Below, piece by piece: positions 1 through 6,660 of a DNA stretch of 6,927 nt. The stretch covers positions 1 to 6,927 of the forward strand of contig JAISNZ010000058.1 of assembly GCA_031275955.1 (NCBI GenBank), given 5' to 3'. The number at the start of each line of letters is the position of its first letter. The first letter of the stretch is position 1. The DNA comes from Desulfovibrio sp. GTDB taxonomy: Bacteria; Desulfobacterota; Desulfovibrionia; Desulfovibrionales; Desulfovibrionaceae. A program made the position numbers and the translations under genes. The notes under the pieces are model-generated. The model was not told where the DNA came from, did not search any database, and was given only the letters and a program-made list of their open reading frames with translations.

Positions 1-1002
1 CCCACGGAAGGCCAGTTTTCCCCCGAAGAATCCCTGGCCCCGGTCAGGAGGGAACTTTCCCGCCTCCTGGGCATGGAAGTCCCCCTGCTGGCGGACTATC
101 TGGACGGCGTCCCCCTGGCCGACGGCGGCATCGTGCTCTGCGAGAACGTCCGCTTCAACAAGGGGGAAAAGAAAAACGACGAAACCCTGGGCAAAAGATA
201 CGCCGCCCTCTGCGACATCTATGTCATGGACGCCTTCGCCACCGCCCACAGGGCCGAGGCCTCCACCTGCGCCGCGGGGTTCTTCGCCCCCGTCGCCTGC
301 GCCGGCCCCCTCCTCCAGGCGGAACTTGACGCCCTGGAGCGCGCCCTGGGCAAGGCGGAACACCCGTTCATCGCCATTATCGGAGGGTCCAAGGTCTCCA
401 CCAAACTCACCGTTCTGGACGCCCTCAGCAAAAAGGTCGACCGCCTCATCGTCGGGGGCGGCATTGCCAATAATTTCATCAAGGCGGCCGGGCACAAGGT
501 GGGCCGATCCCTCTTTGAACCCGAACTCGTGGACGAGGCGGCCCGCCTGATCAGGGCCGCCGAAGACGCGGGCGGAGAGATCCCCCTTCCCCTTGACGTG
601 GTCACAGGCCCCGCCTTCTCCCCGGACAGCCCCGCCAGCGTCAAACCGGTCGATCAGGTGGAAGACGGGGAGATGATCCTGGACATCGGTCCCCGGACGG
701 CCGCCCGCTACGCCGACATCCTCGCCGGGGCCGGAACCATCGTCTGGAACGGTCCTGTGGGCGCCTTTGAGCTGGACCAGTTCGGCAAAGGCACGGAGGC
801 CATCTGCAAGGCCGTGGCCCAAAGTCCCGCCTTCTCCATCGCCGGAGGCGGGGACACCCTGGCCGCCCTGGAAAAATACAACCAGTACGGCGGCATTTCT
901 TACTGCTCCACAGCCGGAGGGGCCTTCCTGGAATTTCTGGAAGGCAGGACCCTTCCCGCCGTCGCCATGCTGGAAGAACGCGCCGGGCGATGGAAGATCT
1001 GA
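1..1002 (+). CDS. pgk: Phosphoglycerate kinase, 5'-truncated by the window edge
   Basis: Cytosolic glycolytic/gluconeogenic enzyme that transfers phosphate between 1,3-bisphosphoglycerate and ADP. The reading frame is open from base 1 and gives 333 residues; the family is usually about 390-410, so roughly the first 60-70 residues lie outside the window. The first visible residues, PTEG, are the end of the conserved GRPxEG loop, so the ATG at position 73 is an internal methionine and not the start. Visible family motifs, in fragment numbering, are LCENVRF (46-52), DAFATAHRAEAST (77-89), GGSKVSTK (128-135), VWNGPVGAFE (248-257, nucleotide-site region), GGGDT (282-286) and STAGGAFLEFLEG (303-315). 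The last differs slightly from the usual STGGGA. The C-terminus is complete. It is the first visible gene of a tight plus-strand run, 34 nt before the peptidase gene. Identity is essentially certain. Confidence 0.98.
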   Translation, partial: PTEGQFSPEESLAPVRRELSRLLGMEVPLLADYLDGVPLADGGIVLCENVRFNKGEKKNDETLGKRYAALCDIYVMDAFATAHRAEASTCAAGFFAPVACAGPLLQAELDALERALGKAEHPFIAIIGGSKVSTKLTVLDALSKKVDRLIVGGGIANNFIKAAGHKVGRSLFEPELVDEAARLIRAAEDAGGEIPLPLDVVTGPAFSPDSPASVKPVDQVEDGEMILDIGPRTAARYADILAGAGTIVWNGPVGAFELDQFGKGTEAICKAVAQSPAFSIAGGGDTLAALEKYNQYGGISYCSTAGGAFLEFLEGRTLPAVAMLEERAGRWKI

Positions 1003-1036
1003 TGTCTCTTCCTGAGGGGCGCAAAGGAAGGCAAAG

Positions 1037-1930
1037 ATGTCTCCCGACAGCCGCGCGGCAAAAAAGAAATGGCGCAAACGCCACCCCTTCCTCTTCTGGG
1101 GGGGTATCTTTCTCCTCGTGCTGGCGGCCGGCCACGCGGCCCATTGGGCCGCCAGGGGGCCTCTGGCCGGTCCCCGGATCGCCGTGGTCAACATTGAAGG
1201 TCTGATTCTGGACGCCGCTGCCGTGACGGACTGGCTGGAAACCGTCTGCCGGGACTCTTCCGTCCGGGCCGTGGTGGTGCGCGTCAACTCGCCGGGCGGC
1301 GGCGTCGCCCCCTCCCAGGAACTCTATCGCGCCGTCAAACGCGCGGCCGAAATCAAGCCCGTGGTCGTCTCCATGGGCGCCGTCGCGGCCTCGGGCGGAT
1401 ATTACGCCGCCCTGGGCGGCCGGGAAATCTTCGCCAATCCCTCCACCCTCACGGCCGGCATCGGGGTCAAGCTCCGGCTTCCCAATCTGGAAGGTCTGCT
1501 GCGCGCCGCCGGCATCGCGGAAAAGACCCTGAGCACGGGCAGCCTCAAGGACGCCGGCTCCTTCTCCCGTTCCCCCTCCCCGGAAGAGGAAGCCTATTTT
1601 CAGGACCTGATCCGCGACATGTTCGAGGAATTTCTTTCCGCCGTGATCCGGGAGCGCAAGCTCCCCCCCGAGCAGGCCCGCGCCCTGGCCGACGGCCGGG
1701 CCATGACCGGGCGGCAGGCCCTTAAGGCCGGACTTGTGGACCGCATCGGGGACTTCCGGGACGCCCTGGCCAGGGCCGGGGAACTGGGGCGGTTCCCGCC
1801 CGGCGCCCTGCCGGATCTGGTGACCGGCCCGGAAAAATCCTTCTCCCTTGTCCGGGAAATCTTCGGCGTCCTTCTGGAGATCTCCGCCGACCGGGGCATC
1901 GCCGCCGGACAACCCGTATTCCTGTATTGA
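1037..1930 (+). CDS. sppA: Signal peptide peptidase SppA-type, S49 family serine protease
   Basis: Predicted membrane-anchored serine/lysine protease that degrades cleaved signal peptides and possibly other membrane peptides. The 297-residue protein has a basic N-terminus (KKKWRKRH, 9-16) followed by one hydrophobic segment (about 17-37), which suggests a signal anchor with the protease domain outside the cytoplasm. Family motifs are NSPGGG (84-89), AASGGYYAA (117-125) with the expected nucleophile Ser119, STGSLKDAGS (166-175) with the expected general base Lys171, and TGRQALKAGLVDRIG (224-238). The Ser-Lys distance of 52 residues equals that of Bacillus subtilis SppA (S147/K199). The length fits the short, single-domain SppA type rather than the ~600-residue E. 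coli type. The ATG follows an AAGGAAGG ribosome site (1024-1031) at 5 nt. It could be called a generic S49 peptidase; substrate specificity is unknown. It is separated from malQ by only 18 nt. Confidence 0.93.
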   Translation: MSPDSRAAKKKWRKRHPFLFWGGIFLLVLAAGHAAHWAARGPLAGPRIAVVNIEGLILDAAAVTDWLETVCRDSSVRAVVVRVNSPGGGVAPSQELYRAVKRAAEIKPVVVSMGAVAASGGYYAALGGREIFANPSTLTAGIGVKLRLPNLEGLLRAAGIAEKTLSTGSLKDAGSFSRSPSPEEEAYFQDLIRDMFEEFLSAVIRERKLPPEQARALADGRAMTGRQALKAGLVDRIGDFRDALARAGELGRFPPGALPDLVTGPEKSFSLVREIFGVLLEISADRGIAAGQPVFLY

Positions 1931-1948
1931 CTGAAGAGGAGAGTACTC

Positions 1949-3520
1949 ATGCGCGCCTTCGGGATCCTGCTGCACATCTCTTCCCTGCCCTCAGCCTTCG
2001 GCATCGGGGACCTGGGACCGGCGGCCCACGACTTTGCCCGCGCCCTGGGGTCGGCTGGGGCCGGGGTCTGGCAATTTCTGCCGCTCAACCCCACCTCCGG
2101 CGGCAACGGGCATTCGCCCTATGCCTGCCTCTCGGCCTTTGCCGGCAACACCCTGTTGATCAGTCCGGAATGGCTGGCGCGCGACGGCTACCTTTCCCCC
2201 GGGGATCTGAGAATCCCCCACCCGGCGGCGGACCAGGATCGGGTGGATTTTGAGGCGGTTGTCCGGCACAGGGCGGATCTTCTCTCCCTGGCCTGCGCCC
2301 GCTCCCTCAGCCGTCTGGAAGAAGACGCAAAGTTCCTGCGCTTCTGCCGGGAACATGCCTCCTGGCTGCATGACTATGCCCGCTTTGTCACCCTGAAGGA
2401 GCATCATGGCGGCAGATCCTGGCTGGATTGGCCCGACGACCTGCGCCGCCGCGATCCCGCCGCTCTTGAACGCTGGGATGGGTACGCCTTTTCCGCCCTG
2501 CGGCGGGAAAAATTCGCCCAGTATCTCTTTTTCAGCCAGTGGCGGGAACTGCGCGCCGTCTGCGCCCGGGAAAAGATCCGCCTGCTGGCGGACGTGCCCA
2601 TCTATGTGCCCCTGGACAGCGCCGACGTCTGGGCCAATCCCCATCTTTTCAACCTGGATGAAGACCTGCGCCCCCTCACGGTTTCCGGGGTGCCTCCCGA
2701 CTATTTCAGCGCCACCGGCCAGCGCTGGGGAAGCCCCCTCTATCGCTGGGACGTGCTGGAAAAGGACGATTTCGCCTGGTGGAAGCAGCGCCTAGCCCAC
2801 GTCCTGCTTCTGGCGGATACGGCCCGCCTTGACCATTTTCGGGGTTTCTGCGGCTACTGGGCCATCCCGGCGGCGGAAGAAACAGCCGTCAACGGGGTCT
2901 GGAAGAAGGCCCCCGGCCAGGCCTTTTTCGCCTCCATGCGGCGGCATTTCAACGGCCTGCCCTTTGTGGCCGAAAACCTGGGGGTCATTACCCGCGACGT
3001 GCGCCAGGCCATCCAGGATTTTGCCCTGCCCGGCATGCATGTGCTTCAGTTCGCCTTTGCCGGACCGGACCCGGCCTTCAACCCCGCCGTCCCGCACCTG
3101 CACACGCCCTGCTCCGTCGTCTACACCGGCACACACGACAACGCCCCCACCAGAGGCTGGTTTTCCACCGTCGGGGCGGGGGAGCGCGAGGCCCTGTTGC
3201 GCTACGCGGGCAAAAGCGATCCGGAAAATCAGTCCCTGCCCGAGGATCAGGCCGCTCCCCTCCTGACCCGCCTGGCCTTCGCCAGCGTGGCCGACACCGC
3301 CATTGTGCCCATGCAGGACGCCCTGAACCTTGGCCTGGACAGCCGCATGAACGTGCCCGGCCTCTCCGGCGGCAACTGGTCCTGGCGCCTGCGCCCCGGA
3401 GAGGCCGACCCGGGCCGCCTTGCCTGGCTCACCGATCTGGCCCGGATATACGGCCGCCTGCCGCCCCCTCCCCGGGAGGAGGAAGAAGAAACTTTTTACG
3501 GAGAGGACTCCCCGTCCTGA
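1949..3520 (+). CDS. malQ: 4-alpha-glucanotransferase (amylomaltase), GH77
   Basis: Cytosolic disproportionating enzyme that transfers alpha-1,4-glucan segments between maltodextrins, in glycogen or maltodextrin turnover. The 523-residue protein has the short bacterial/plant-type length, without the N-terminal extension of E. coli MalQ (about 690). It starts directly with the family opening (GILLHISSLPS, then GIGDLG) and carries WQFLPLNPT (41-49) and SPYAC (56-60). The three catalytic acids are visible: nucleophile Asp295 in ARLDHFRGF, acid/base Glu342 in VAENLG, and Asp397 in GTHDN. Their spacing of 47 and 55 residues is identical to Thermus aquaticus amylomaltase (D293/E340/D395). The ATG is preceded by AGAGGAG (1935-1941) at 7 nt. 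The C-terminus ends in a proline stretch and then acidic residues (PPPPREEEEE, 505-514), a harmless-looking tail. It sits inside the operon between the peptidase and the fumarase genes. Confidence 0.97.
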   Translation: MRAFGILLHISSLPSAFGIGDLGPAAHDFARALGSAGAGVWQFLPLNPTSGGNGHSPYACLSAFAGNTLLISPEWLARDGYLSPGDLRIPHPAADQDRVDFEAVVRHRADLLSLACARSLSRLEEDAKFLRFCREHASWLHDYARFVTLKEHHGGRSWLDWPDDLRRRDPAALERWDGYAFSALRREKFAQYLFFSQWRELRAVCAREKIRLLADVPIYVPLDSADVWANPHLFNLDEDLRPLTVSGVPPDYFSATGQRWGSPLYRWDVLEKDDFAWWKQRLAHVLLLADTARLDHFRGFCGYWAIPAAEETAVNGVWKKAPGQAFFASMRRHFNGLPFVAENLGVITRDVRQAIQDFALPGMHVLQFAFAGPDPAFNPAVPHLHTPCSVVYTGTHDNAPTRGWFSTVGAGEREALLRYAGKSDPENQSLPEDQAAPLLTRLAFASVADTAIVPMQDALNLGLDSRMNVPGLSGGNWSWRLRPGEADPGRLAWLTDLARIYGRLPPPPREEEEETFYGEDSPS

Positions 3521-3528
3521 AGAGGAGG
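3521..3528 (+). promoter_or_regulatory. Strong ribosome binding site with short spacing before fumarase alpha
   Basis: AGAGGAGG begins immediately after the malQ stop codon (3518-3520) and lies only 3 nt before the ATG at 3532. The match to anti-Shine-Dalgarno is very strong but the spacing is shorter than the usual 5-9 nt. If the GAGGAG core (3522-3527) is what pairs, the gap is 4 nt. No other in-frame start is close, so this site fixes the start. Confidence 0.8.
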
Positions 3529-3531
3529 CCC

Positions 3532-4368
3532 ATGCGAACCATCCCGGCGGCTGAGGTCACGCGCGCGGTGCGCGCCCTGTGTCTTCAGGCCAACCGGCAT
3601 CTGCCGGATGATGTCCGCCGCGCCCTTGAGCAAGCCGCCCTGCGGGAAGAAAATCCTCATGCCCGGGAAGTGCTGCGCCAGATCCGGGAAAACTGCGCCC
3701 TGGCCGCGGCCACCGGCCTGCCCCTCTGCCAGGATACGGGGCTGGCGGTCTTCTTTGTCACGCTGGGCCAGGAGGTCCGGGTGGACGGCGACCTGACGGC
3801 GGCCATCCAGGAAGGCGTCCGCCGGGGATACGCGGACGGCTTTCTGCGCGCCTCCGTCTGCCACCCCTTCAGCCGCCGGAACACCGGCGACAATACGCCG
3901 GCTGTCATCCACTACGATCTCGCGCCTGGCGGCGGACTGCGCATCGTCTTCATGCCCAAGGGCGGCGGGGCCGAAAACATGTCCCGGGTCACCGTGATCA
4001 CCCCGGCCGAAGGCTGGGAGGGCATCGCGGCCTTTACCCTGCGCCGGGTGTCCGAAGCCCGTTCCAATCCCTGCCCCCCCGTGGTCATCGGCCTGGGAGT
4101 CGGCGGCTCTCTGGAACAGGCCGCCCTCCTGGCGAAAAAGGCCCTGCTGCGCCCCCTGGACGATCTCCATCCCGATCCGGATCTGGCCCGCAAGGAAACG
4201 GCGCTGCTGGAGCGGGTCAATGCCCTGGGCATCGGCCCCATGGGCCTGGGGGGCCGGACAACTTGTCTTGGGGTGAAGATCCTCGCCGCCCCCTGCCATA
4301 TCGCCTCCCTGCCCCTGGCCGTCAATATCCAGTGCCATTCCTCCCGCCATGCGGAGGTGGAACTCTGA
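3532..4368 (+). CDS. Fumarate hydratase class I, alpha subunit (Fe-S; possibly tartrate dehydratase alpha)
   Basis: The [4Fe-4S]-binding half of a two-subunit class I hydro-lyase that interconverts malate and fumarate in the cytosol; the related TtdAB enzyme dehydrates L-tartrate. The 278 residues correspond to the N-terminal domain of the fused E. coli FumA. Three cysteines fit the cluster ligands: Cys66 in PLCQDTG, Cys181 in NPCPPVVIGLGVGG, and Cys268 in AVNIQCHSSRHAE. Asp68 in the first motif matches a known substrate-site residue of this family. Other conserved stretches are RRNTGDNTPAVIHYD (115-129), MPKGGGAENMS (141-151) and GPMGLGGRTTCLGVKI (235-250). The start is set by the adjacent AGAGGAGG site, 11 nt after malQ. 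The stop codon overlaps the start of the beta subunit, so the two are likely translationally coupled. Fumarase is favoured over tartrate dehydratase because no tartrate genes are nearby, but sequence reading alone does not settle the substrate. Confidence 0.94.
   Translation: MRTIPAAEVTRAVRALCLQANRHLPDDVRRALEQAALREENPHAREVLRQIRENCALAAATGLPLCQDTGLAVFFVTLGQEVRVDGDLTAAIQEGVRRGYADGFLRASVCHPFSRRNTGDNTPAVIHYDLAPGGGLRIVFMPKGGGAENMSRVTVITPAEGWEGIAAFTLRRVSEARSNPCPPVVIGLGVGGSLEQAALLAKKALLRPLDDLHPDPDLARKETALLERVNALGIGPMGLGGRTTCLGVKILAAPCHIASLPLAVNIQCHSSRHAEVEL
4353..4358 (+). promoter_or_regulatory. Consensus ribosome binding site for fumarase beta, inside the alpha gene
   Basis: GGAGGT lies within the last codons of the alpha subunit, 9 nt before the ATG at 4368. 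It decides the beta-subunit start. The same frame stays open upstream to another ATG at 4263, but that would give a 35-residue extension overlapping the alpha gene, proline-rich and unlike the family. Confidence 0.85.
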
Positions 4369-4943
4369 TGCCCCGTCACCGCCTGACCACCCCCCTCGGC
4401 GACGCCGAGACCACGCTGCTCCGCGCCGGGGATCTCGTCCTGCTCAACGGCTTCCTGTACACGGCCAGAGACGCGGCCCACCAGCGCCTGGCCGGCCTTC
4501 TTGAACAGGGGCTCCCCCTCCCCTTTGACCTTGACGGCGCGGTCCTGTATTACGTTGGCCCCACCCCGCCGCCGCCGGGACGGGTCATCGGCTCGGCCGG
4601 CCCCACCACCAGCTACCGGATGGACGGCCTCACCCCCCGCCTGCATTCCCTGGGCCTCAAGGCCACCATCGGCAAAGGCCCCAGAAGCCCGGAGGTGCTC
4701 CTGGCCCTGAAGGAATACAGGGCCGTCTATTTCGGCGCCACCGGCGGGGCCGGGGCCCTTCTTTCCACCCATATCACCGGGGCCGAGACGATCGCCTTTC
4801 CCGACCTGGGGACCGAGGCCATCCGCCGGCTGCGCGTCTCCGACCTGCCCCTCCTGGTCATCAACGACTGCCTGGGGGGAGAACTCTATGCCCGGCCGGT
4901 CCCGATCCGGCCGGGGAGGGACAGGATCTCCTTTTCAGGATAG
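4368..4943 (+). CDS. Fumarate hydratase class I, beta subunit (C-terminal domain)
   Basis: Partner of the upstream alpha subunit; it supplies the rest of the substrate pocket in the class I fumarase/tartrate dehydratase fold. The protein is 191 residues, similar to stand-alone beta subunits such as TtdB (about 200). It starts at the ATG overlapping the alpha stop codon (TGATG, 4366-4370), supported by the GGAGGT site 9 nt upstream. Visible motifs are TARDAAHQR (32-40), VGPTPPPPGRVIGSAGPTT (63-81) running into SYRMD (82-86), KATIGKG (98-104), YFGATGGAGALL (121-132) and DLGTEAI (146-152). By comparison with Leishmania fumarase, Arg34, Thr80 and Arg84 fall where R421, T467 and R471 do: the 46- and 4-residue distances are the same. 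Lys103 is the likely equivalent of K491. Adjacent, ordered alpha and beta genes with intact key residues indicate a working heteromeric enzyme. The MATE gene starts 3 nt later. Confidence 0.95.
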   Translation: MPRHRLTTPLGDAETTLLRAGDLVLLNGFLYTARDAAHQRLAGLLEQGLPLPFDLDGAVLYYVGPTPPPPGRVIGSAGPTTSYRMDGLTPRLHSLGLKATIGKGPRSPEVLLALKEYRAVYFGATGGAGALLSTHITGAETIAFPDLGTEAIRRLRVSDLPLLVINDCLGGELYARPVPIRPGRDRISFSG

Positions 4944-4946
4944 GCC

Positions 4947-6371
4947 ATGGTCAAAAATCTCACCCGCGGCACGCCGGCCCGGCTCATCCTCGGTTTCGCC
5001 CTGCCCCTGCTCATCGGCAATCTTTTCCAGCAGCTCTATCTCCTGGCCGACACCGTCATTCTGGGACGCATTCTCGGGGTCCATGCCCTGGCGGCCGTCG
5101 GCAGCACGGGCAGCATCATGTTCTTCATCATCGGCTTCATCCAGAGCATGACCGCGGGCTTCTCCATCGTCACGGCCCAGCATTTCGGCGCCTGCAGAAG
5201 GGCCGACGTGCGCAGGAGTTTCTGCGTGACCATCAGCCTTAGCCTCAGTCTGGGCCTGATCCTGACCATAACCGGCGTGGCCCTGGCCAGACCAATCCTT
5301 GAGCTTCTGGAGACCCCGCCGGAAATTATCGACGCCGCCCACAGCTACATCAGCGTCATCTATACCGGCATCGGCTCCGCCGTTCTTTTCAACCTGCTTT
5401 CCAACACCCTCCTCGCCCTGGGAGACAGCCGCCCGCCGCTGATTTTCCTGGTTGTTTCCAACCTGTTCAGCGTACTTTTGGACTTCGTCTTCATCCTGGG
5501 ACTTTCCTGGGGCGTGGCCGGAGCGGCCTGGGCCACCGTCAGCGCCCAGATGACCTCCGCCGTCCTCTGCGTCCTCTATATCCGCCGGCGCATTCCCGCC
5601 CTGCGCCTGCGCCGGAAAGACTGGCATCTCACCTGGACCGACCTGCGCAAAAGCATGCGCATCGGCCTGCCCATGGGCTTCCAGGCTTCCATCATCGCCC
5701 TCGGAGCCATCATCCTGCAATGGGTGCTGAATACTCTGGGGGCGATCAGCGTCGCCGCCTTCACCGTGGCCCGGACCATCGATCTTGTGGCCATCCTGCC
5801 CATGATGTCCTTCGGCCTGGCCATGGCCACCTATGTGGGACAAAATTACGGCGCCCGGGATATCCCCCGCATCCGGCTGGGCGTCCTGCATTGCTGCGCC
5901 ATGTCGCTGACCTTCAGCGTCTGCATCGGGCTTGTCAACATCTTTGGCGGCTACTCCATCGTGACCTTCTTCATCGGGGCGGACAAGCATGAGGTCGCCT
6001 CCCTGGCCCAAATCTTCCTCACCGTCAGCGGCTGCGCCTACTGGATTCTCTCCCTGCTCTTCATCTTCCGCTTCACCCTGCAGGGACTGGGGCAAAGCCT
6101 TGTCCCCACGGTGGCCGGCATTCTGGAACTCGGCATGCGGGCGCTGGCCGCCATCTTCCTGGCGCGTCATTTCGGTTTTCTCGGCGCCTGCATCGCCAAT
6201 CCCCTGGCCTGGCTCGGGGCCTGCGTCCCCCTTGCCTGGGCCTACCGGCGAACGGTGCGCAAGTGGGACAGCCAGGCAGAGCGGGAAAAGACGGCGCGTC
6301 CCACCCTTGCCTTTCCGCCGGAAGAGGACAAGGATCAAAAAAAGGCGACACAGGATCAAAAAAAGGCTTGA
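4947..6371 (+). CDS. MATE family efflux transporter
   Basis: Predicted inner-membrane cation-coupled antiporter of the multidrug and toxic compound extrusion family; the substrate cannot be read from sequence. The 474-residue protein has the family length and about 12 hydrophobic segments (roughly 13-33, 47-69, 93-115, 131-151, 164-184, 188-210, 238-260, 275-295, 312-333, 351-372, 386-406, 412-433). Family signatures appear twice, as expected for the two six-helix halves. The first is ALPLLIGNLFQQLYLLADT (18-36) with VILGRILG and ALAAVG (47-52). The second is GLPMGFQASI (240-249) with SVAAFTVA and YVGQNYGA (296-303). It resembles the MepA/DinF-like branch more than NorM. The ATG lies 3 nt after the fumarase beta stop, with AGGA (4937-4940) as ribosome site. 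The tail (about 436-474) is charged and ends in a duplicated DQKKA. No terminator follows directly, and the tRNA promoter overlaps the stop codon. Confidence 0.95.
   Translation: MVKNLTRGTPARLILGFALPLLIGNLFQQLYLLADTVILGRILGVHALAAVGSTGSIMFFIIGFIQSMTAGFSIVTAQHFGACRRADVRRSFCVTISLSLSLGLILTITGVALARPILELLETPPEIIDAAHSYISVIYTGIGSAVLFNLLSNTLLALGDSRPPLIFLVVSNLFSVLLDFVFILGLSWGVAGAAWATVSAQMTSAVLCVLYIRRRIPALRLRRKDWHLTWTDLRKSMRIGLPMGFQASIIALGAIILQWVLNTLGAISVAAFTVARTIDLVAILPMMSFGLAMATYVGQNYGARDIPRIRLGVLHCCAMSLTFSVCIGLVNIFGGYSIVTFFIGADKHEVASLAQIFLTVSGCAYWILSLLFIFRFTLQGLGQSLVPTVAGILELGMRALAAIFLARHFGFLGACIANPLAWLGACVPLAWAYRRTVRKWDSQAEREKTARPTLAFPPEEDKDQKKATQDQKKA
6331..6367 (+). repeat. Tandem 16-bp direct repeat at the 3' end of the MATE gene
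   Basis: AGGATCAAAAAAAGGC occurs at 6331-6346 and again at 6352-6367, a 21-bp (seven-codon) period. It encodes DQKKA twice in the last residues of the transporter. Each copy has a run of seven A's read as CAA-AAA-AAG, so each contains the heptamer A-AAA-AAG in the reading phase known to promote -1 ribosomal slippage in dnaX. The in-frame duplication is directly visible; any function is speculative. Confidence 0.9.
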
Positions 6372-6396
6372 CTCTTCCCTGTCCGGGGCCTATACT
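6368..6396 (+). promoter_or_regulatory. Sigma70-type promoter for the tRNA-fMet unit
   Basis: TTGACT (6368-6373) matches the -35 consensus at five of six positions. TATACT (6391-6396) matches the -10 at five of six. The spacer is exactly 17 nt. Transcription would start near 6402-6404, about 74 nt before the tRNA. The -35 box contains the TGA stop codon of the MATE gene. The bases after the -10 are AT-rich at first (ATATATC), so there is no obvious GC-rich discriminator of the type linked to stringent control. Confidence 0.82.
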
Positions 6397-6429
6397 ATAT
6401 ATCTTGTTTCGGGGAGCGCCAGCGCAAGA

Positions 6430-6468
6430 CGCCTCGGGCGAGAGGCGCGGGCCGGTTTCCGGACCGGC
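6430..6468 (+). other. Two GC-rich hairpins in the tRNA-fMet precursor leader
   Basis: CGCCTC (6430-6435) pairs perfectly with GAGGCG (6442-6447) around a 6-nt loop. GCCGGT (6451-6456) pairs perfectly with ACCGGC (6463-6468) around TTCCGG. Neither is followed by a T run, so they are unlikely to be terminators. They lie between the promoter and the tRNA 5' end and may shape precursor folding or RNase processing. Confidence 0.7.
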
Positions 6469-6476
6469 ACGGATGA

Positions 6477-6553
<77 letters not shown>

Positions 6554-6581
6554 GATTTCGGTTTCGTTACGTTTCAGGAGA

Positions 6582-6608
6582 TCTCAATCGGAAAAATCCG
6601 ATTGGAGA
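6582..6608 (+). other. Hairpin in the tRNA 3' trailer
   Basis: TCTCAATCGGA (6582-6592) pairs with TCCGATT, a bulged G at 6604, then GAGA (6597-6608). This gives an 11-bp stem with one bulge and an AAAA loop. It is followed by GAAACTC and not a T tract, so it is not itself a standard terminator. It may be a processing signal for 3' trimming of the tRNA precursor, or a stem ahead of the terminator 10 nt downstream. Confidence 0.7.
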
Positions 6609-6618
6609 AACTCCCCCA

Positions 6619-6660
6619 AAAGCCCCGACTGGAGCCAAATCCAGACGGGGCTTTCCTTGT
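6619..6660 (+). terminator. Intrinsic terminator of the tRNA-fMet unit
   Basis: AAAGCCCCG (6619-6627) pairs with CGGGGCTTT (6646-6654). After one A/A mismatch, CTGGA (6629-6633) pairs with TCCAG (6640-6644) around a GCCAAA loop. The 14-bp GC-rich stem is followed by an interrupted T tract (TTTCCTTGTATTTC). It probably also ends any read-through transcript from the pgk-MATE operon. The A-rich start of the left arm would give some activity on the opposite strand too. Confidence 0.85.

Noticed and set aside
73..75. ATG at 73 as the start of phosphoglycerate kinase
   Set aside because: The frame is open from base 1 and the residues before it (PTEG onward) are conserved in the family, so the gene begins before the window.
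641..1975. A 444-codon minus-strand open frame across the 3' part of pgk and the peptidase gene
   Set aside because: It is low-complexity, rich in G, P and R, has no family match by eye, and lies opposite two well-identified genes with conserved catalytic residues.
4263..4367. Upstream in-frame extension of the fumarase beta subunit starting at ATG 4263
   Set aside because: The extra 35 residues overlap the conserved alpha C-terminus, are proline-rich and unlike the family. ATG 4368 has a consensus ribosome site at 9 nt.
4935..6359. A 474-codon open frame on the minus strand opposite the MATE gene, of the same length as it
   Set aside because: The translation is glycine-, aspartate- and glutamine-rich with no recognisable motif or membrane segment. 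It mirrors the sense gene's codon bias in GC-rich DNA; the equal length is coincidence.
6430..6468. The two leader hairpins as a terminator for the pgk-MATE operon
   Set aside because: Neither stem is followed by a run of T, and both lie downstream of the tRNA promoter.
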